Origin: Bacteroidales bacterium | Lineage (GTDB): Bacteria; Bacteroidota; Bacteroidia; Bacteroidales; Lentimicrobiaceae | NCBI GenBank assembly: GCA_016788045.1 | Contig: JAEUTG010000043.1 | Coordinates: forward strand, 1-64,000 | Length of the DNA: 64,000 nt | Direction of reading: 5' to 3' | Shown: positions 53,453 to 63,562 of the stretch, piece after piece | Numbering within the stretch: position 1 is the stretch's first letter | How the letters are laid out: each line of letters opens with the position of its first letter | Notes under the pieces: generated by a model | What the model was told of the DNA's origin: nothing | The model's database searches: none | What the model saw: only the letters and a program-made list of their open reading frames with translations | Made by a program: the position numbers and the translations under genes

Positions 53453-56107
53453 TTACATCGTTTTATCAGTAGATAGCTGCTTTAACAGCTTATCTCCGAG
53501 TCCGATATTGTACCCCTCTGACTGCCAGATGATTTCACCCTTATTGTTTAAAATTACCAGCAGAGGCCATTGAGGTTCTCCCGAAATACTGCATACCGTG
53601 CTCACTGCAGAGGCAACGGCACCTCCTGAATCGTGGCCGAAGACCGACTTTTCAGGTAGTTTTCCATAACCTGAAGGATTGAATCCATTGTTCAGCTTCT
53701 TATCAGCCACCAGAAACAACACATTTCCACCCCAGGAATCAAGTGCTCCTTTGACGGCTTTAAGGTCTTCCATCAGGTGTTTTGTAGGCTCCTTCGCGGG
53801 ATCTAACAGTGCAATGATCAATCCATGAGGGCTCATGCTTTCGTTTAGTGTTCGGGTAGTTTTAACCGGAATACCCGTGTAAACTGCATTCAGATCCGCC
53901 TTGCCCAGTATGCCTGATTGCTGCTTTGTACTGGCAAGGTCAATACTTACAATGGACTGCTCTCCCGCTTTTACCCTGAAATGGGTCATCGTACAGAGTA
54001 CCGATCCATCGTCCTGCCGGTTGCCGGTGACCAGCCGGTAATACCCTGTGTCGACACTCAGCACACAGGGGAACTTCAGCAGTGATTCATCAAACTCATA
54101 GTCAAGGGTAATAAACTTCCCCCTTTCGAAGCGACCGATGGTGTAATGGGTGTAATATCGTGGTATAAACTGCGGGTCAACAGAGGCATTAAGCAGTCTG
54201 ACTTCTCCCCTGGGAACACTCTTTTCATGGTTAGCTCCGAAAAAGACATCAGTCCAGGCTCCGGAATCCACAAACTGAGGTCTTCGGGTAGCCGGCTCAA
54301 GGCGGGCGGGAATGCCAAAACTACGGGCAATGGCCACAAACAGCAGGTCGCGGGAGTAACGGTCTGTTCTGCCCAGCTGAAGTGAACCTTCAGGCGCAAG
54401 CGGTACACCATAATAGTTGCTCACCGTATCCGGAATGATGTGCTTGCTGATCCAGTTTCTGATTTCCATCGGATGGTTGCGAAACGCCTCCGCTTCCTGA
54501 GCACTGAAATAATGCTGAATGAAACTCCTCCAGGGGGTAACCAGTTCACGGCCGATGCGTGGAGACCTAACAAAATCAATGAAGCGCAGATCCACCGGAT
54601 CATTGAAATTCCCGGATGACTTCAGGTGATCGGAAAGGGTTAGCGCCTGAATATCATGAAGGTCCTTCTCCGAAATCAGCGAGAGCAGTTTCATCCCTTC
54701 AGCGGCCTCATCCGAAGCCAGTCCCTTCATAAAAGTTACAATTTCTTTCCAGTTGCCCCGGCTGAGCGAAATAAAATGCCACAGACTGCCGGCACTGATC
54801 CCTTTTTCAGCTTCCAGACCAGCCACAGTAACAGAGTCGATAAAAGTTGAAATATAGATACTCCGGATGGAATCTTCCTGTTTCAGCCGGAGGTTATTTA
54901 GATCAACCAGCGACTGATCGGTGGGTGCAATGGCTTGTTTTGCCGGTGGCGTAATGGTAAACTGTTCATCCGGAAGGGTGTAGGACAATCCTGCAAGTTT
55001 AACAATCACAGTATCTGACGCACCACCGGGTGCCAGTGTTTCCCCGAACTGCCCGTTTTTTACAGCCCTGACCAACAGATCACCATATCCTGTGGTTGCA
55101 CTGCAGGTACCCTGGCTACCGGTATGCAGGGTTGCAATCGGATAAAACTCCGCATAGTTGTAGAGTGAAAATTCTACCCGGGCATTTTCAACCGGTTTAC
55201 CACCCGCATTGATTACTTTTACAGGCAGGGATTTGGTCCGGGTGTAGTTACTGAGCAGGTTCAACCGGGTAAACAAAGCCGTTTTTTCGAGTACTTCTTC
55301 ACTCCCTTCGTACTGACCGAAGACAAAGGTATGGGTCATCATGGCGCGTTTTACCGGCTCGGCAAACCAGGCCATATCAAGGGCGGGTTCGGGTTCGCAG
55401 GCGCCCATGAAATGCCATTTGCCATCAATCCACACTTCTACCCAGGCGTGGTTGTCGTCGGTGTGTGCCCATCGGGGTGTGTAGACCTGACGGGCCGGAA
55501 TACAAACTGAGCGAAGGGCAGCCACGGCAAAGGTTGATTCCTCCCCGCAACGCCCGAAGGCGGTTCTCACCGTAGTCAGGGGGCCGGATGTCCGTTCATC
55601 GGTCGATTTATAAACCACTTTTTCATGACACCAATGGTTGACCTCAAGCGCAGCTTCCGCCATACCAAGGCCTTTGATCCGATCCTTCAACTCTGCGAAA
55701 AAAACCTGCCGGGCTGTATCTGTATACTCGTTGTTTACCCTGTAAGGAAGAACAAAATGCAGTAATTCGGCTTCCGGAACTGATTTGCCCCATGAGAAGA
55801 AATCACGGGCCTCAATCGTTGAACGAACCTGTTTCAGGTAATAATCTCCATCATTGGTCGCCAGATCACTCAACGGCATAAAAGCGTACAGAAATTCCAG
55901 TCCTTCTGTTTCTGCAACAGAAAGCCCTTTGCTGAATACTCCAAACAACGCAGAGTCGCGCCCGGCAGCCAGTTCTTTCCGCTCTAAAAACTGTTCATGA
56001 ACCAGTTTGCGATAGGATTTGTCAGCAATCAGATGCTTATTAACTACTGATTTACAAGATATTGACAACATTAACACTGGAATGGCCAGCCTCAGAAAAT
56101 GTTTCAT
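53453..56107 (-). CDS. Large transglutaminase-like lipoprotein
   Basis: 884 residues. Lipobox LMLSISC (Cys18). A transglutaminase-like domain (about 110-240) keeps a catalytic triad: Cys187 in FGRCGEES, His220 in DDNHAWVEVW and Asp228. A carboxypeptidase-like beta-sandwich (about 290-370) follows, then a second transglutaminase-like region (about 560-660) without the cysteine (LLFVAIARSFGIPARLE), and a C-terminal thioredoxin-like fold (about 750-880) with VLFLVADK and WPLLVILNNKGEIIWQSEG but no CxxC. It probably remodels or crosslinks peptides or binds protein at the cell surface; the actual reaction (protease or amide transfer) is unknown. Confidence 0.85.
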   Translation of the reverse strand: MKHFLRLAIPVLMLSISCKSVVNKHLIADKSYRKLVHEQFLERKELAAGRDSALFGVFSKGLSVAETEGLEFLYAFMPLSDLATNDGDYYLKQVRSTIEARDFFSWGKSVPEAELLHFVLPYRVNNEYTDTARQVFFAELKDRIKGLGMAEAALEVNHWCHEKVVYKSTDERTSGPLTTVRTAFGRCGEESTFAVAALRSVCIPARQVYTPRWAHTDDNHAWVEVWIDGKWHFMGACEPEPALDMAWFAEPVKRAMMTHTFVFGQYEGSEEVLEKTALFTRLNLLSNYTRTKSLPVKVINAGGKPVENARVEFSLYNYAEFYPIATLHTGSQGTCSATTGYGDLLVRAVKNGQFGETLAPGGASDTVIVKLAGLSYTLPDEQFTITPPAKQAIAPTDQSLVDLNNLRLKQEDSIRSIYISTFIDSVTVAGLEAEKGISAGSLWHFISLSRGNWKEIVTFMKGLASDEAAEGMKLLSLISEKDLHDIQALTLSDHLKSSGNFNDPVDLRFIDFVRSPRIGRELVTPWRSFIQHYFSAQEAEAFRNHPMEIRNWISKHIIPDTVSNYYGVPLAPEGSLQLGRTDRYSRDLLFVAIARSFGIPARLEPATRRPQFVDSGAWTDVFFGANHEKSVPRGEVRLLNASVDPQFIPRYYTHYTIGRFERGKFITLDYEFDESLLKFPCVLSVDTGYYRLVTGNRQDDGSVLCTMTHFRVKAGEQSIVSIDLASTKQQSGILGKADLNAVYTGIPVKTTRTLNESMSPHGLIIALLDPAKEPTKHLMEDLKAVKGALDSWGGNVLFLVADKKLNNGFNPSGYGKLPEKSVFGHDSGGAVASAVSTVCSISGEPQWPLLVILNNKGEIIWQSEGYNIGLGDKLLKQLSTDKTM

Positions 56108-56393
56108 AACAGGGCGTTTTTTAAGATTCCGAAGTTATAAAAGTTATCAGAAAATGAACGTCGTTTTTTCCCAATTCGCCGGAGTCAATTATGCTGTAGA
56201 AGTCCCTTCCCGGTTGCAACCTGAAGCCCGTAACTTAAAAACCAGGTTGAGTAAGAAACTTCTGCATTGTTCAATCTGTTGATTACTTTTTTTCACTTCG
56301 GGCTATCTTTCTGTAAATAAACCTTTCATATAAATTTATGGTATTGTTAATTACTTTTACAGTTCAGATACATAACTTAAGGTACTTTTAACA

Positions 56394-56421
56394 TATATTT
56401 GTGAAGAGCTGATTACATTTG
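56394..56421 (+). promoter_or_regulatory. Two tandem -7 boxes before the 1175-residue protein gene
   Basis: TATATTTG (56394-56401) and TACATTTG (56414-56421) both match TAnnTTTG exactly, 110-137 nt before ATG 56531. Neither has a clear -33 TTTG. The rest of the divergent gap 56108-56530 has no gene; an imperfect minus-strand box TAACTTCG near 56135 may serve the transglutaminase gene. Confidence 0.5.
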
Positions 56422-56530
56422 TTCTCAATATGTTTTATAAGAGCGTTGATTTCTTTTGCGATATTTTTATTCCGATAAACCCCAGATTACATAGTATCAA
56501 CCCATCATTAACTGTAAAATTATTTTACAC

Positions 56531-59500
56531 ATGAACTACTTTAAGGCATTACTGGCAGCTTTCGTTTTATTGACAATGAATGTTTTACCAACCAGAGGGG
56601 AAGTATTCACGATTGGTCCATCAGACGGACTTTATTTTTATCCTACAACATTCAGCCAGGTTCCTGAGGGGGGGGACACCATTCAGATTCTGGCCGGCCG
56701 TACCCGGGCAATAAAATTCTTCTTTCTTGAAGGATCTGCGTCTGAACCCATTGTTGTGATCAATCAGGGCGGACAGGTTTCCATTGATGATACTACCGCC
56801 TGGGGGGCGTTGGTTTTTGAAAGCTGCCGCTTTATGAAAGTCAGCGGACAGGGCGACAATTCAGTTCATTACGGTTTCAGGCTCAGGGCTGCGACGGCCG
56901 GGCTGTCGTTTGGCGGACTAAGCAGTGACTGCGAAGTCGGTTTTGTTGAAATTCACCATAGCGGATTCTTTGGCATCGTGGCAAAAAAGGATTTTGGCGG
57001 AACACCTCCTGTCCCCTATCCTCAGTTTAACAACCTGATCATCCACGACACCTATATCCATCACGTCGACGAAGCCATGTACATCGGTGAAACCAAATCA
57101 CCCGGTATGGAACTGAGGCATGTGAGGATTTTCAACAACATTGCTGCCTACTGCCAGCGCGAGGCCATTCAGCTGGCCAATTGCCCTGAAGATGTGGAGG
57201 TTTACAACAATTATTGTTTCAACACGGGGCGTGAGAACCTCCTGAATCAGCGGGGTTCTTTCCAGATAGGCGACAATACCGTCGGAAGATATTACAACAA
57301 CCTCTTTATGCAATGCCCTGCAACCGGCATTATAATTATGGGAAGCGGAGATATTGAGGTGTTCAGCAATTTCATTGCCAATACAATCGGCGTTTTCATC
57401 GATAACCGTCAGTTTTCTAACATTCCATCTTCAATCTCCCTTTACGGAAATTATTTCTACAACAACAACCCCGGTGGCACCGAACTGCTTTCCAGCCTCA
57501 ACGAAATCAATGAAATTCACTTGTTAAACAACCGGTACAACTCACCCCGGGTCTTTGCAAAAAACAAGGAAGGCAGGGTCCCTCTGTGGGATACCGCCGG
57601 AAATTATTTTACCCGGGTCGATACCGTGCTGTACCAGATCAGCAATGGTATTTTTACTCTTCTGCCAGGCAATCCGGTTGAATACAATGATATGGGACCA
57701 AAACCCGGACTTTCTTATGTGATGAATTCAACGCCTGAAATTGGCTTGCCATCCGATCAATACATTAATTTCGGCGACTCCCTGAATCTGCTGATTGCCG
57801 CAACTACCAACGACAACGACGTACTGACTTTTGAAGTCCGGGATCTCCCGTCGTTTATAACCGCCGAATCAGCCGGCAATGGGTTTATCCGCCTTAAAGG
57901 ATTTTCCACAGCAGAAACCAAAGGTGTATTTCATCCTGTTATTCTGGTTCACGACAGCAGCCACAATGCCTATGACCGGATAACATTCAAAATTGCATTC
58001 AGGGATACCCTCAACAGCAATCCTGTGCTGTCGCTTCAGAACAGCTATGCAATGGAATCTGCTTCAAAACTGCAGATAAACATTACAGCTGCTGATGCCA
58101 ACAACGATCCGGTCGTCTATCATGTTTCCGGAATTCCGGAGTTCGCTTCCGTAAAAGAAGTCTCAGGAATGGCGTACCTCAATTTCAATCCACTGCTGGC
58201 TGATACCGGTGAATCTGAAATGCAGGTGATTGCAGACGATGGCTACGGCAATCCCGATACCGCTTCAATCGTCCTCACGGTCAGCAAACCAGTGCTAACC
58301 CAGGGCCGGTTGCTGTACCGGGTGAACAGCGGAGGACCAGAGCTGGTCGATTCAGATCTTAACTGGCAAAGAGACAAAGAGAAAACCGCAGAATATGGCA
58401 CCGACTATTCTTACGCAACCGGCAGCCATTTCTGGAAAGGCACCAACACCACCGAAGCCCCTGATTCCCTTTTCGGCCCCTACCGGTGTTGTTTTACCAA
58501 TGAAGATTCATACAGCTATGATATTCCCCTGCCCACCAATGGTCTGTATGAGCTCAACCTTTATTTCGCCGAACGATCCCTCGAAGTCAACAACAATACA
58601 ACCTTTGTCTTCAGCGTCGCCATCGAAGACAGTACCGTGCTGGATTCGTTCAACATTTACAGCGAATACGGATTTCATGCAGCCAAAAAACAATTCCTTG
58701 TTCCGGTCTTTGATCAGAGGCTGAACATGACAGTGACTAAACAAAAGTTTGACGCAAAACTCAACGGGATTGAAATCCGGTTTCTCGAAGCATACAACAA
58801 TGCCCCTTCGCTAAGCGGTATCAGCGATATCACCATTAACGAAGCTACCTCACAAACAATCAACCTCAGCATTTCGGATGATAACTTCCCCGGTTGTGAT
58901 ACGGTTTCTGCCACACTGCCTAACGCTCCCTCTTTCATCAGCTTTGTGAAAACAAACGATCACTATAATTTAACCCTTTCTCCATCATACAGCGATGCAG
59001 GTGTATACGAAAACCTGGGTATAGTAACCTCCGATGGCTGCGATACACGTGTTTATTATTTTAATGTAAATGTGATCGATCAGTTTGAAAACCACCCTCC
59101 GGTATTGAGTGCGCTGCCCCCGGTTTCCCTGGATGAAGGAACAAGCACCGATTACCTCTTTTCCGCTTCAGATTACGACAATCAGACACTAACATTTGGC
59201 CTTTCAGGACTGCCTGATTTTGTCCAGTTCATTCAGACAGCAAACGGACAGGGAAAGCTGGTGCTGAATCCCGGGTACTCTGATTCAGGGGAATATACGA
59301 TCATCATCTCAGTAACCGACACCTACCAAGCCGAAGATTCCGATACACTGATCATTTCAGTGGTCAATTCACCTGTGGTTGAGCGAATCATCCTCAATGC
59401 CGGCATGATCACCGATCTTGTTCGACCTCCTTACGGAAGCTGGCAGTCACCGGCTTATCTGGTTGACGAACAGGATAAAGATCCTTTGCTCAACCAGCAT

Positions 59501-60058
59501 CCGAACAGTTTGTCGTGGAAACCCTATTACAATATCAACTATTCACCCTATCACATCTACTTTGACCTGGGTGAGGAATACGTCATTAAGAAAGTTTACG
59601 TGCATGACATGAACAACGTGGCCCCGCTGGTTTTCTCCTATGGAGCTCCGGAAAGCTGGAACGACTGGTTTACTGAGCCCTGCAATGGATATGTTCATTG
59701 GAAACTTCACACGACCGATGTTACCACACGTTACATCAGAATCTCAGAATACAATACCATCTCTGCCTACGCCAATGAAATCGCTGTTTACGGCTACCCG
59801 GTCACGGAAAAATCAGCGGAAATTACAGATGAACCGGAATCACTGGTTGTTTACCCCAACCCAGCCTCAACAAGCATCAACATCAGGGGATTTGAAGATG
59901 GCTGGTTAGTCAGGATTTTCGACATCACCGGCCGCCTGGTAATTACGTCTCACAAGGATGACATGGATGTGTCCATGCTTCAGCACGGTATCTACAACCT
60001 CGTGATTGTTGGACAAAACAACGAGTTGGTCAGAACAATCAGGGTGATAATTGAATAA
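56531..60058 (+). CDS. Multidomain secreted protein: beta-helix, malectin-like, Ig-like, discoidin-like, T9SS sorting domain
   Basis: 1175 residues. Signal peptide (to about 23), a right-handed parallel beta-helix (about 100-350; repeated I-x-N-N turns such as FNNLIIHDTYIHH and EVYNNYCFNTG), cadherin/Ig-like modules (about 405-595), a malectin-like carbohydrate-binding domain (about 595-755; LLYRVNSGG ... GLYELNLYFAE), two more Ig-like modules (about 757-950), an F5/8-type C-like domain (about 955-1090), and a T9SS type A sorting domain (from VVYPNPASTSINIRG). The plan suggests binding and perhaps cleavage of a polysaccharide at the surface; no lyase catalytic residues could be assigned. A strong terminator follows. 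Confidence 0.88.
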   Translation: MNYFKALLAAFVLLTMNVLPTRGEVFTIGPSDGLYFYPTTFSQVPEGGDTIQILAGRTRAIKFFFLEGSASEPIVVINQGGQVSIDDTTAWGALVFESCRFMKVSGQGDNSVHYGFRLRAATAGLSFGGLSSDCEVGFVEIHHSGFFGIVAKKDFGGTPPVPYPQFNNLIIHDTYIHHVDEAMYIGETKSPGMELRHVRIFNNIAAYCQREAIQLANCPEDVEVYNNYCFNTGRENLLNQRGSFQIGDNTVGRYYNNLFMQCPATGIIIMGSGDIEVFSNFIANTIGVFIDNRQFSNIPSSISLYGNYFYNNNPGGTELLSSLNEINEIHLLNNRYNSPRVFAKNKEGRVPLWDTAGNYFTRVDTVLYQISNGIFTLLPGNPVEYNDMGPKPGLSYVMNSTPEIGLPSDQYINFGDSLNLLIAATTNDNDVLTFEVRDLPSFITAESAGNGFIRLKGFSTAETKGVFHPVILVHDSSHNAYDRITFKIAFRDTLNSNPVLSLQNSYAMESASKLQINITAADANNDPVVYHVSGIPEFASVKEVSGMAYLNFNPLLADTGESEMQVIADDGYGNPDTASIVLTVSKPVLTQGRLLYRVNSGGPELVDSDLNWQRDKEKTAEYGTDYSYATGSHFWKGTNTTEAPDSLFGPYRCCFTNEDSYSYDIPLPTNGLYELNLYFAERSLEVNNNTTFVFSVAIEDSTVLDSFNIYSEYGFHAAKKQFLVPVFDQRLNMTVTKQKFDAKLNGIEIRFLEAYNNAPSLSGISDITINEATSQTINLSISDDNFPGCDTVSATLPNAPSFISFVKTNDHYNLTLSPSYSDAGVYENLGIVTSDGCDTRVYYFNVNVIDQFENHPPVLSALPPVSLDEGTSTDYLFSASDYDNQTLTFGLSGLPDFVQFIQTANGQGKLVLNPGYSDSGEYTIIISVTDTYQAEDSDTLIISVVNSPVVERIILNAGMITDLVRPPYGSWQSPAYLVDEQDKDPLLNQHPNSLSWKPYYNINYSPYHIYFDLGEEYVIKKVYVHDMNNVAPLVFSYGAPESWNDWFTEPCNGYVHWKLHTTDVTTRYIRISEYNTISAYANEIAVYGYPVTEKSAEITDEPESLVVYPNPASTSINIRGFEDGWLVRIFDITGRLVITSHKDDMDVSMLQHGIYNLVIVGQNNELVRTIRVIIE

Positions 60059-60122
60059 ACACATGACAATCAAGCGCATACAAGCACCTTCAAAATGATG
60101 TGAATTTAAAATTCCATGGTGT

Positions 60123-60160
60123 AAAAACCCTGCCTGGATTCAAAATCAGGCAGGGTTTTT
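60123..60160 (+). terminator. Strong intrinsic terminator, possibly bidirectional
   Basis: Perfect 14-bp stem AAAAACCCTGCCTG (60123-60136) / CAGGCAGGGTTTTT (60147-60160) with a 10-nt loop. A-tract before and T-tract after make it work on either strand. Its CCTGCCTG core is similar to the hairpin repeats elsewhere. The remaining 60161-60362 has only an imperfect -7 box TAATTTCG near 60278. Confidence 0.85.
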
Positions 60161-60362
60161 AAGTTTTAATCAAAAATCATGAACAGTCAATTTGCCGGAA
60201 TTCAGACCGGATAAAAAATAAATCAAGTTTTTTTTCAAAATATCCAATTACATCAAGGCTTTTAGCGGATAAAGAATATAATTTCGCCTCCCAAAGCTTT
60301 TATGGGCTCCATCATTGTATTAATCTTTCAACCAAATACTTAAACAAATTATCTGTATCGTA

Positions 60363-61706
60363 ATGAAACAAAAACTAACTGTAATCTTGCTTTTTATGCT
60401 GGCAATTCTGAACTGCCAGGCACAGATTGACCTGAATAAAGTGGTAAAACGAAGCACAAAGAAAGCCGAGCGGAATATTGAAAACCGGGTGGAGAAACGA
60501 ATCGACAATGGTGTTGACAAATCGCTGGATGCCGTTGAAGACGGGATTGATGATACGGTAAAAGGTGATGGAAAAGATAAAAAACAATCCGGCGACAAAA
60601 AAACAGAAAAGGCAGCTGAAAATCAGTCAGGTAACGAAAACCACAATAGCAAACCTGCAGATGAAAAGAATCAGGCAGAGCAGCCGGCACAGCCCGAAAA
60701 GCAGAAGCCGGTGCTTGAGTGGGCAAAATATGACTTTGTTCCCGGCAATGAAATTATTTTTGAAGACAACCAGGCTGGCGAACAAAACGGGGAATTCCCG
60801 TCAAAATGGGACCTGAGTGCCGGCACTTTTGAAAATGCATTTTTTGACGGTTCTTCTGTGATAATGTTCCGGAAAGGGAACAACAACGGATTGGATGGCA
60901 TTGTACCCATGCTTAAAAACTACAACGAGGACTACCTTCCTGAGGAATTTACGCTTGAATATGATGCCTATTTTGAAAAACCAGGCCTCGCTTACCGCAT
61001 CTATCTTTTTGACACCAAACATCAGCGGAATCTTGATCCGGGCAACAATGTCAGTAAACGGTTTTACCTCCGCTTTTTTCAGAATGCCGCCGATGGGAAA
61101 GATATAACCAAGGGATACTATCCTGGTTTTACCGGGGCCAATGAAAGCAAATGCCAGCCCGGATGGAGGCACATCGCCATATCATTCAATAAGCGCGCAT
61201 TAAAGGTATACCTGGACGATGCAAGAGTTCTGAATATCCCGAACCTGGAAATCAACCCGGTGGGAATTACCTTGTGCTTTCACAACCCGAGCGGAACATA
61301 CAACGGTTATGTAAAAAACATCCGCATCGCCAAAGGTGCCGTTCCTCTATACGACAAATTCCTTACCGACGGTAAATTTATTACTACAGGAATCCGTTTC
61401 GATGTGAACAAATCGGTCATCAGGCCCGAATCAATGGGCACGATAAATTACGTGGTTAAAATGATGCAGGATCATCCTGAGCTGAAATTCTCGGTTGAGG
61501 GTCATACCGACAGCGACGGCGACGATACATCAAACATGAAACTCTCTGAATCACGTGCCAGGGCAGTAGTTGAAAAAATGACTGAACTGGGCATAAGCAG
61601 CGATCGCCTTACCTCGAAAGGGCTTGGCGAAACCAAACCTCTTACCGGCAACGACACCCCCGAAGGTAAAGCACAGAACCGCAGAGTCGAATTCGTAAAA
61701 TTTTAA
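60363..61706 (+). CDS. OmpA-family protein with lectin-like domain
   Basis: 447 residues. Signal peptide (to about 20, NCQAQ), an amphipathic helix (about 22-60; repeats of V/I-x-x-x-V/I with KRIDNGVDKSLDAVEDG), a charged, Gln/Glu/Lys-rich linker (about 60-118), a concanavalin/LamG-like beta-sandwich (about 130-330; FTLEYDAYFEKPGLAYRIYLF, WRHIAISFNKRALKVYLDD), and a C-terminal OmpA peptidoglycan-binding domain (about 338-447; SVEGHTDSDG, RARAVVEKM, NRRVEFVKF). It should link the outer-membrane side to peptidoglycan. First of a four-gene cluster of exported proteins. Confidence 0.88.
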   Translation: MKQKLTVILLFMLAILNCQAQIDLNKVVKRSTKKAERNIENRVEKRIDNGVDKSLDAVEDGIDDTVKGDGKDKKQSGDKKTEKAAENQSGNENHNSKPADEKNQAEQPAQPEKQKPVLEWAKYDFVPGNEIIFEDNQAGEQNGEFPSKWDLSAGTFENAFFDGSSVIMFRKGNNNGLDGIVPMLKNYNEDYLPEEFTLEYDAYFEKPGLAYRIYLFDTKHQRNLDPGNNVSKRFYLRFFQNAADGKDITKGYYPGFTGANESKCQPGWRHIAISFNKRALKVYLDDARVLNIPNLEINPVGITLCFHNPSGTYNGYVKNIRIAKGAVPLYDKFLTDGKFITTGIRFDVNKSVIRPESMGTINYVVKMMQDHPELKFSVEGHTDSDGDDTSNMKLSESRARAVVEKMTELGISSDRLTSKGLGETKPLTGNDTPEGKAQNRRVEFVKF

Positions 61707-61710
61707 CCCG

Positions 61711-62817
61711 ATGAAACACTTATTTGCATTGATTCTTGCCCTGATCGCTGTCAGTGTCATGGCACAAAACACCAGGAGGTATGAATTCCGCGCTATGGTG
61801 GTAACTTATAAACTGGAATCTTCCGGCATGGGAACCACTTCATCAGGAACAAAAACCCTGAAGATTGACGACTATGGTGCCAAAGAAGCCCGGGAAGAAA
61901 AGTCCTCGTCCACGACTTCGCTGTTCGGGAAAACAACCAAAGAAGACAAACATACCCTCGATCTTCTGGCGGGTGACTACGGATATTCGATAGACCTAAT
62001 CAACCGGGAAGGTACCCGGATGAATGTGACCGAAATGGCGAATGCCTTCAGACCCGCCGGAATGGCCATGGCTAAAGACCTTGAAAAGTACCAGGGAAAG
62101 GATGGCATGAAACTGTTTGTTGAAGACAATGGAGGTACCTGGCACGGGGATGAAACCTTCCTCGGTAAATCCTGTCAGGTATTCAGCCTGATGGGCGTTA
62201 AAATGTGGATGTATAAAGGGCTGATGCTCAAATCTGAGAGCACCGCCTATGGAATGGAAATCAGGGAAACGGCTCAATCTGTTCAGGAAAATGTCAGTAT
62301 TCCTGCCTCTGCCTTTGCATTGCCTGATGGAATCACCATCACTGACCTCGACAAAATGGAAGGACTGGAAGGCATTCCGGGAGGTCTGTCAGAAAACGAA
62401 GATGAGCAGCCCGCTGAAGGCTCACCCCCGGGCCTGACTTACGACCGGTTTGTGAAAGCCACCACAGGTCTGAAAATACCGGGTTACAAATACTTCATGT
62501 CAGACAACAGCACGACACTCTACCTGACTTCGTATGTCAAGACTGAGAGCGACCAGGTTGTTATATTTATGGAAAATGAAAGCCGTTTCTATGAAATGGC
62601 CGGAGGTGGTGACGGCATGATCGTTGAGGAAAATTATACCTTCGACAGCCATGATGCTGTTTATATCCGTATAACCCATGAAGATGACGGTACCCCTGTT
62701 GATTCGCGATCACTGCTGATACGAATGCCTGAACACGAGGCTGTACTTTACCTGATTACAGGAGCACCGTTTCCGAAAAGCGAGCTTGAGAACATAATCA
62801 GGCAAATCAGGCTGTAA
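61711..62817 (+). CDS. Exported protein, DUF4412-like
   Basis: 368 residues, Sec signal peptide (to about 19, SVMAQ). The N-terminal half (YKLESSGMGTTSSGTKTLKIDD ... GYSIDLINREGT, split in two segments) has the pattern of DUF4412-type proteins: a small-molecule or lipoprotein-like sandwich where a 'structure seen under stress' text is unknown, so no function is claimed. The C-terminal half (YDRFVKATTGLKIPGYK onward) is a separate module. It starts 4 bp behind the OmpA gene stop. Its N-terminal half resembles the lipoprotein that starts at 63563, so both may be paralogues. Confidence 0.78.
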   Translation: MKHLFALILALIAVSVMAQNTRRYEFRAMVVTYKLESSGMGTTSSGTKTLKIDDYGAKEAREEKSSSTTSLFGKTTKEDKHTLDLLAGDYGYSIDLINREGTRMNVTEMANAFRPAGMAMAKDLEKYQGKDGMKLFVEDNGGTWHGDETFLGKSCQVFSLMGVKMWMYKGLMLKSESTAYGMEIRETAQSVQENVSIPASAFALPDGITITDLDKMEGLEGIPGGLSENEDEQPAEGSPPGLTYDRFVKATTGLKIPGYKYFMSDNSTTLYLTSYVKTESDQVVIFMENESRFYEMAGGGDGMIVEENYTFDSHDAVYIRITHEDDGTPVDSRSLLIRMPEHEAVLYLITGAPFPKSELENIIRQIRL

Positions 62818-62826
62818 AGGTTCCTC

Positions 62827-63540
62827 ATGAAAAACCACTATCTCACCTGCCTGGCCGGATTTCTGGCTATGACTACTGTTGCCTGCGGGAACCAGAACGG
62901 CAAAGAGACCTCTCTGACCACTGATTCAGCTTACAAAAACCACGTAAGTTACATTTATGACGGAGTATTCCTGAGCGACACCGGTTGTTGCGACACCCTC
63001 AGCCGGCCCGACGACCCTCTGTTTGCCAGCGGTTATTGCATCCGGATTCCGGTTATCAGTGGTAAACACAGTAACCTGAAACACCTGCAGAACTTGATTC
63101 AATCTGATTTACAAAAGCAGGCTGAATATTGCAGCAAAAAACCTGAAGGTAATGACCTCTTTGTTAAAACCGGATTTCACTATACCGTTGACGACAGTCT
63201 GCTGAGCATTGTAGTGGAAACCCTCACTTCGCATTACCTGTCAGAGGCTGTTTCAGAATTCTGCGTTTACCATTACGACTTGAAAAACAACCGAATCCTT
63301 ACCACCAGCGACCTTCTCACTGCCTGGGGGATGTCGCAGATACCCCTGCTGAACGCCATTGCAGAACAGGTTACCCTGCCTCCCGATCATTCAGTGCCTC
63401 TTTACCGGTCCGACTGGTTTGAGACGATCAGGTGGAACGATCTTAACAAACTGAAACTCTACCGGGATTCACTGCAACAGATTACAGTAATTTATCCTGT
63501 GGCTGAGAATGGCATAGAATCAACATTCATCATACAATAA
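62827..63540 (+). CDS. Lipoprotein, RsiV/DUF3298-like
   Basis: 237 residues. Lipobox TTVACG (Cys20). The segment SIVVETLTSHYLSEAVSE, followed by VYHYDLKNNRILTTSDLL, resembles DUF3298/RsiV-type periplasmic domains, in which a C-terminal module follows an entry sequence of aromatic residues; the call is by eye. Several cysteines occur (CCDTLS, YCIRI, YCSKK), possibly disulfide-bonded. It lies 9 bp behind the previous gene and 22 bp before the next one in the same cluster. Confidence 0.75.
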   Translation: MKNHYLTCLAGFLAMTTVACGNQNGKETSLTTDSAYKNHVSYIYDGVFLSDTGCCDTLSRPDDPLFASGYCIRIPVISGKHSNLKHLQNLIQSDLQKQAEYCSKKPEGNDLFVKTGFHYTVDDSLLSIVVETLTSHYLSEAVSEFCVYHYDLKNNRILTTSDLLTAWGMSQIPLLNAIAEQVTLPPDHSVPLYRSDWFETIRWNDLNKLKLYRDSLQQITVIYPVAENGIESTFIIQ

Positions 63541-63562
63541 ACAATCACTTAATCAATTCAAC

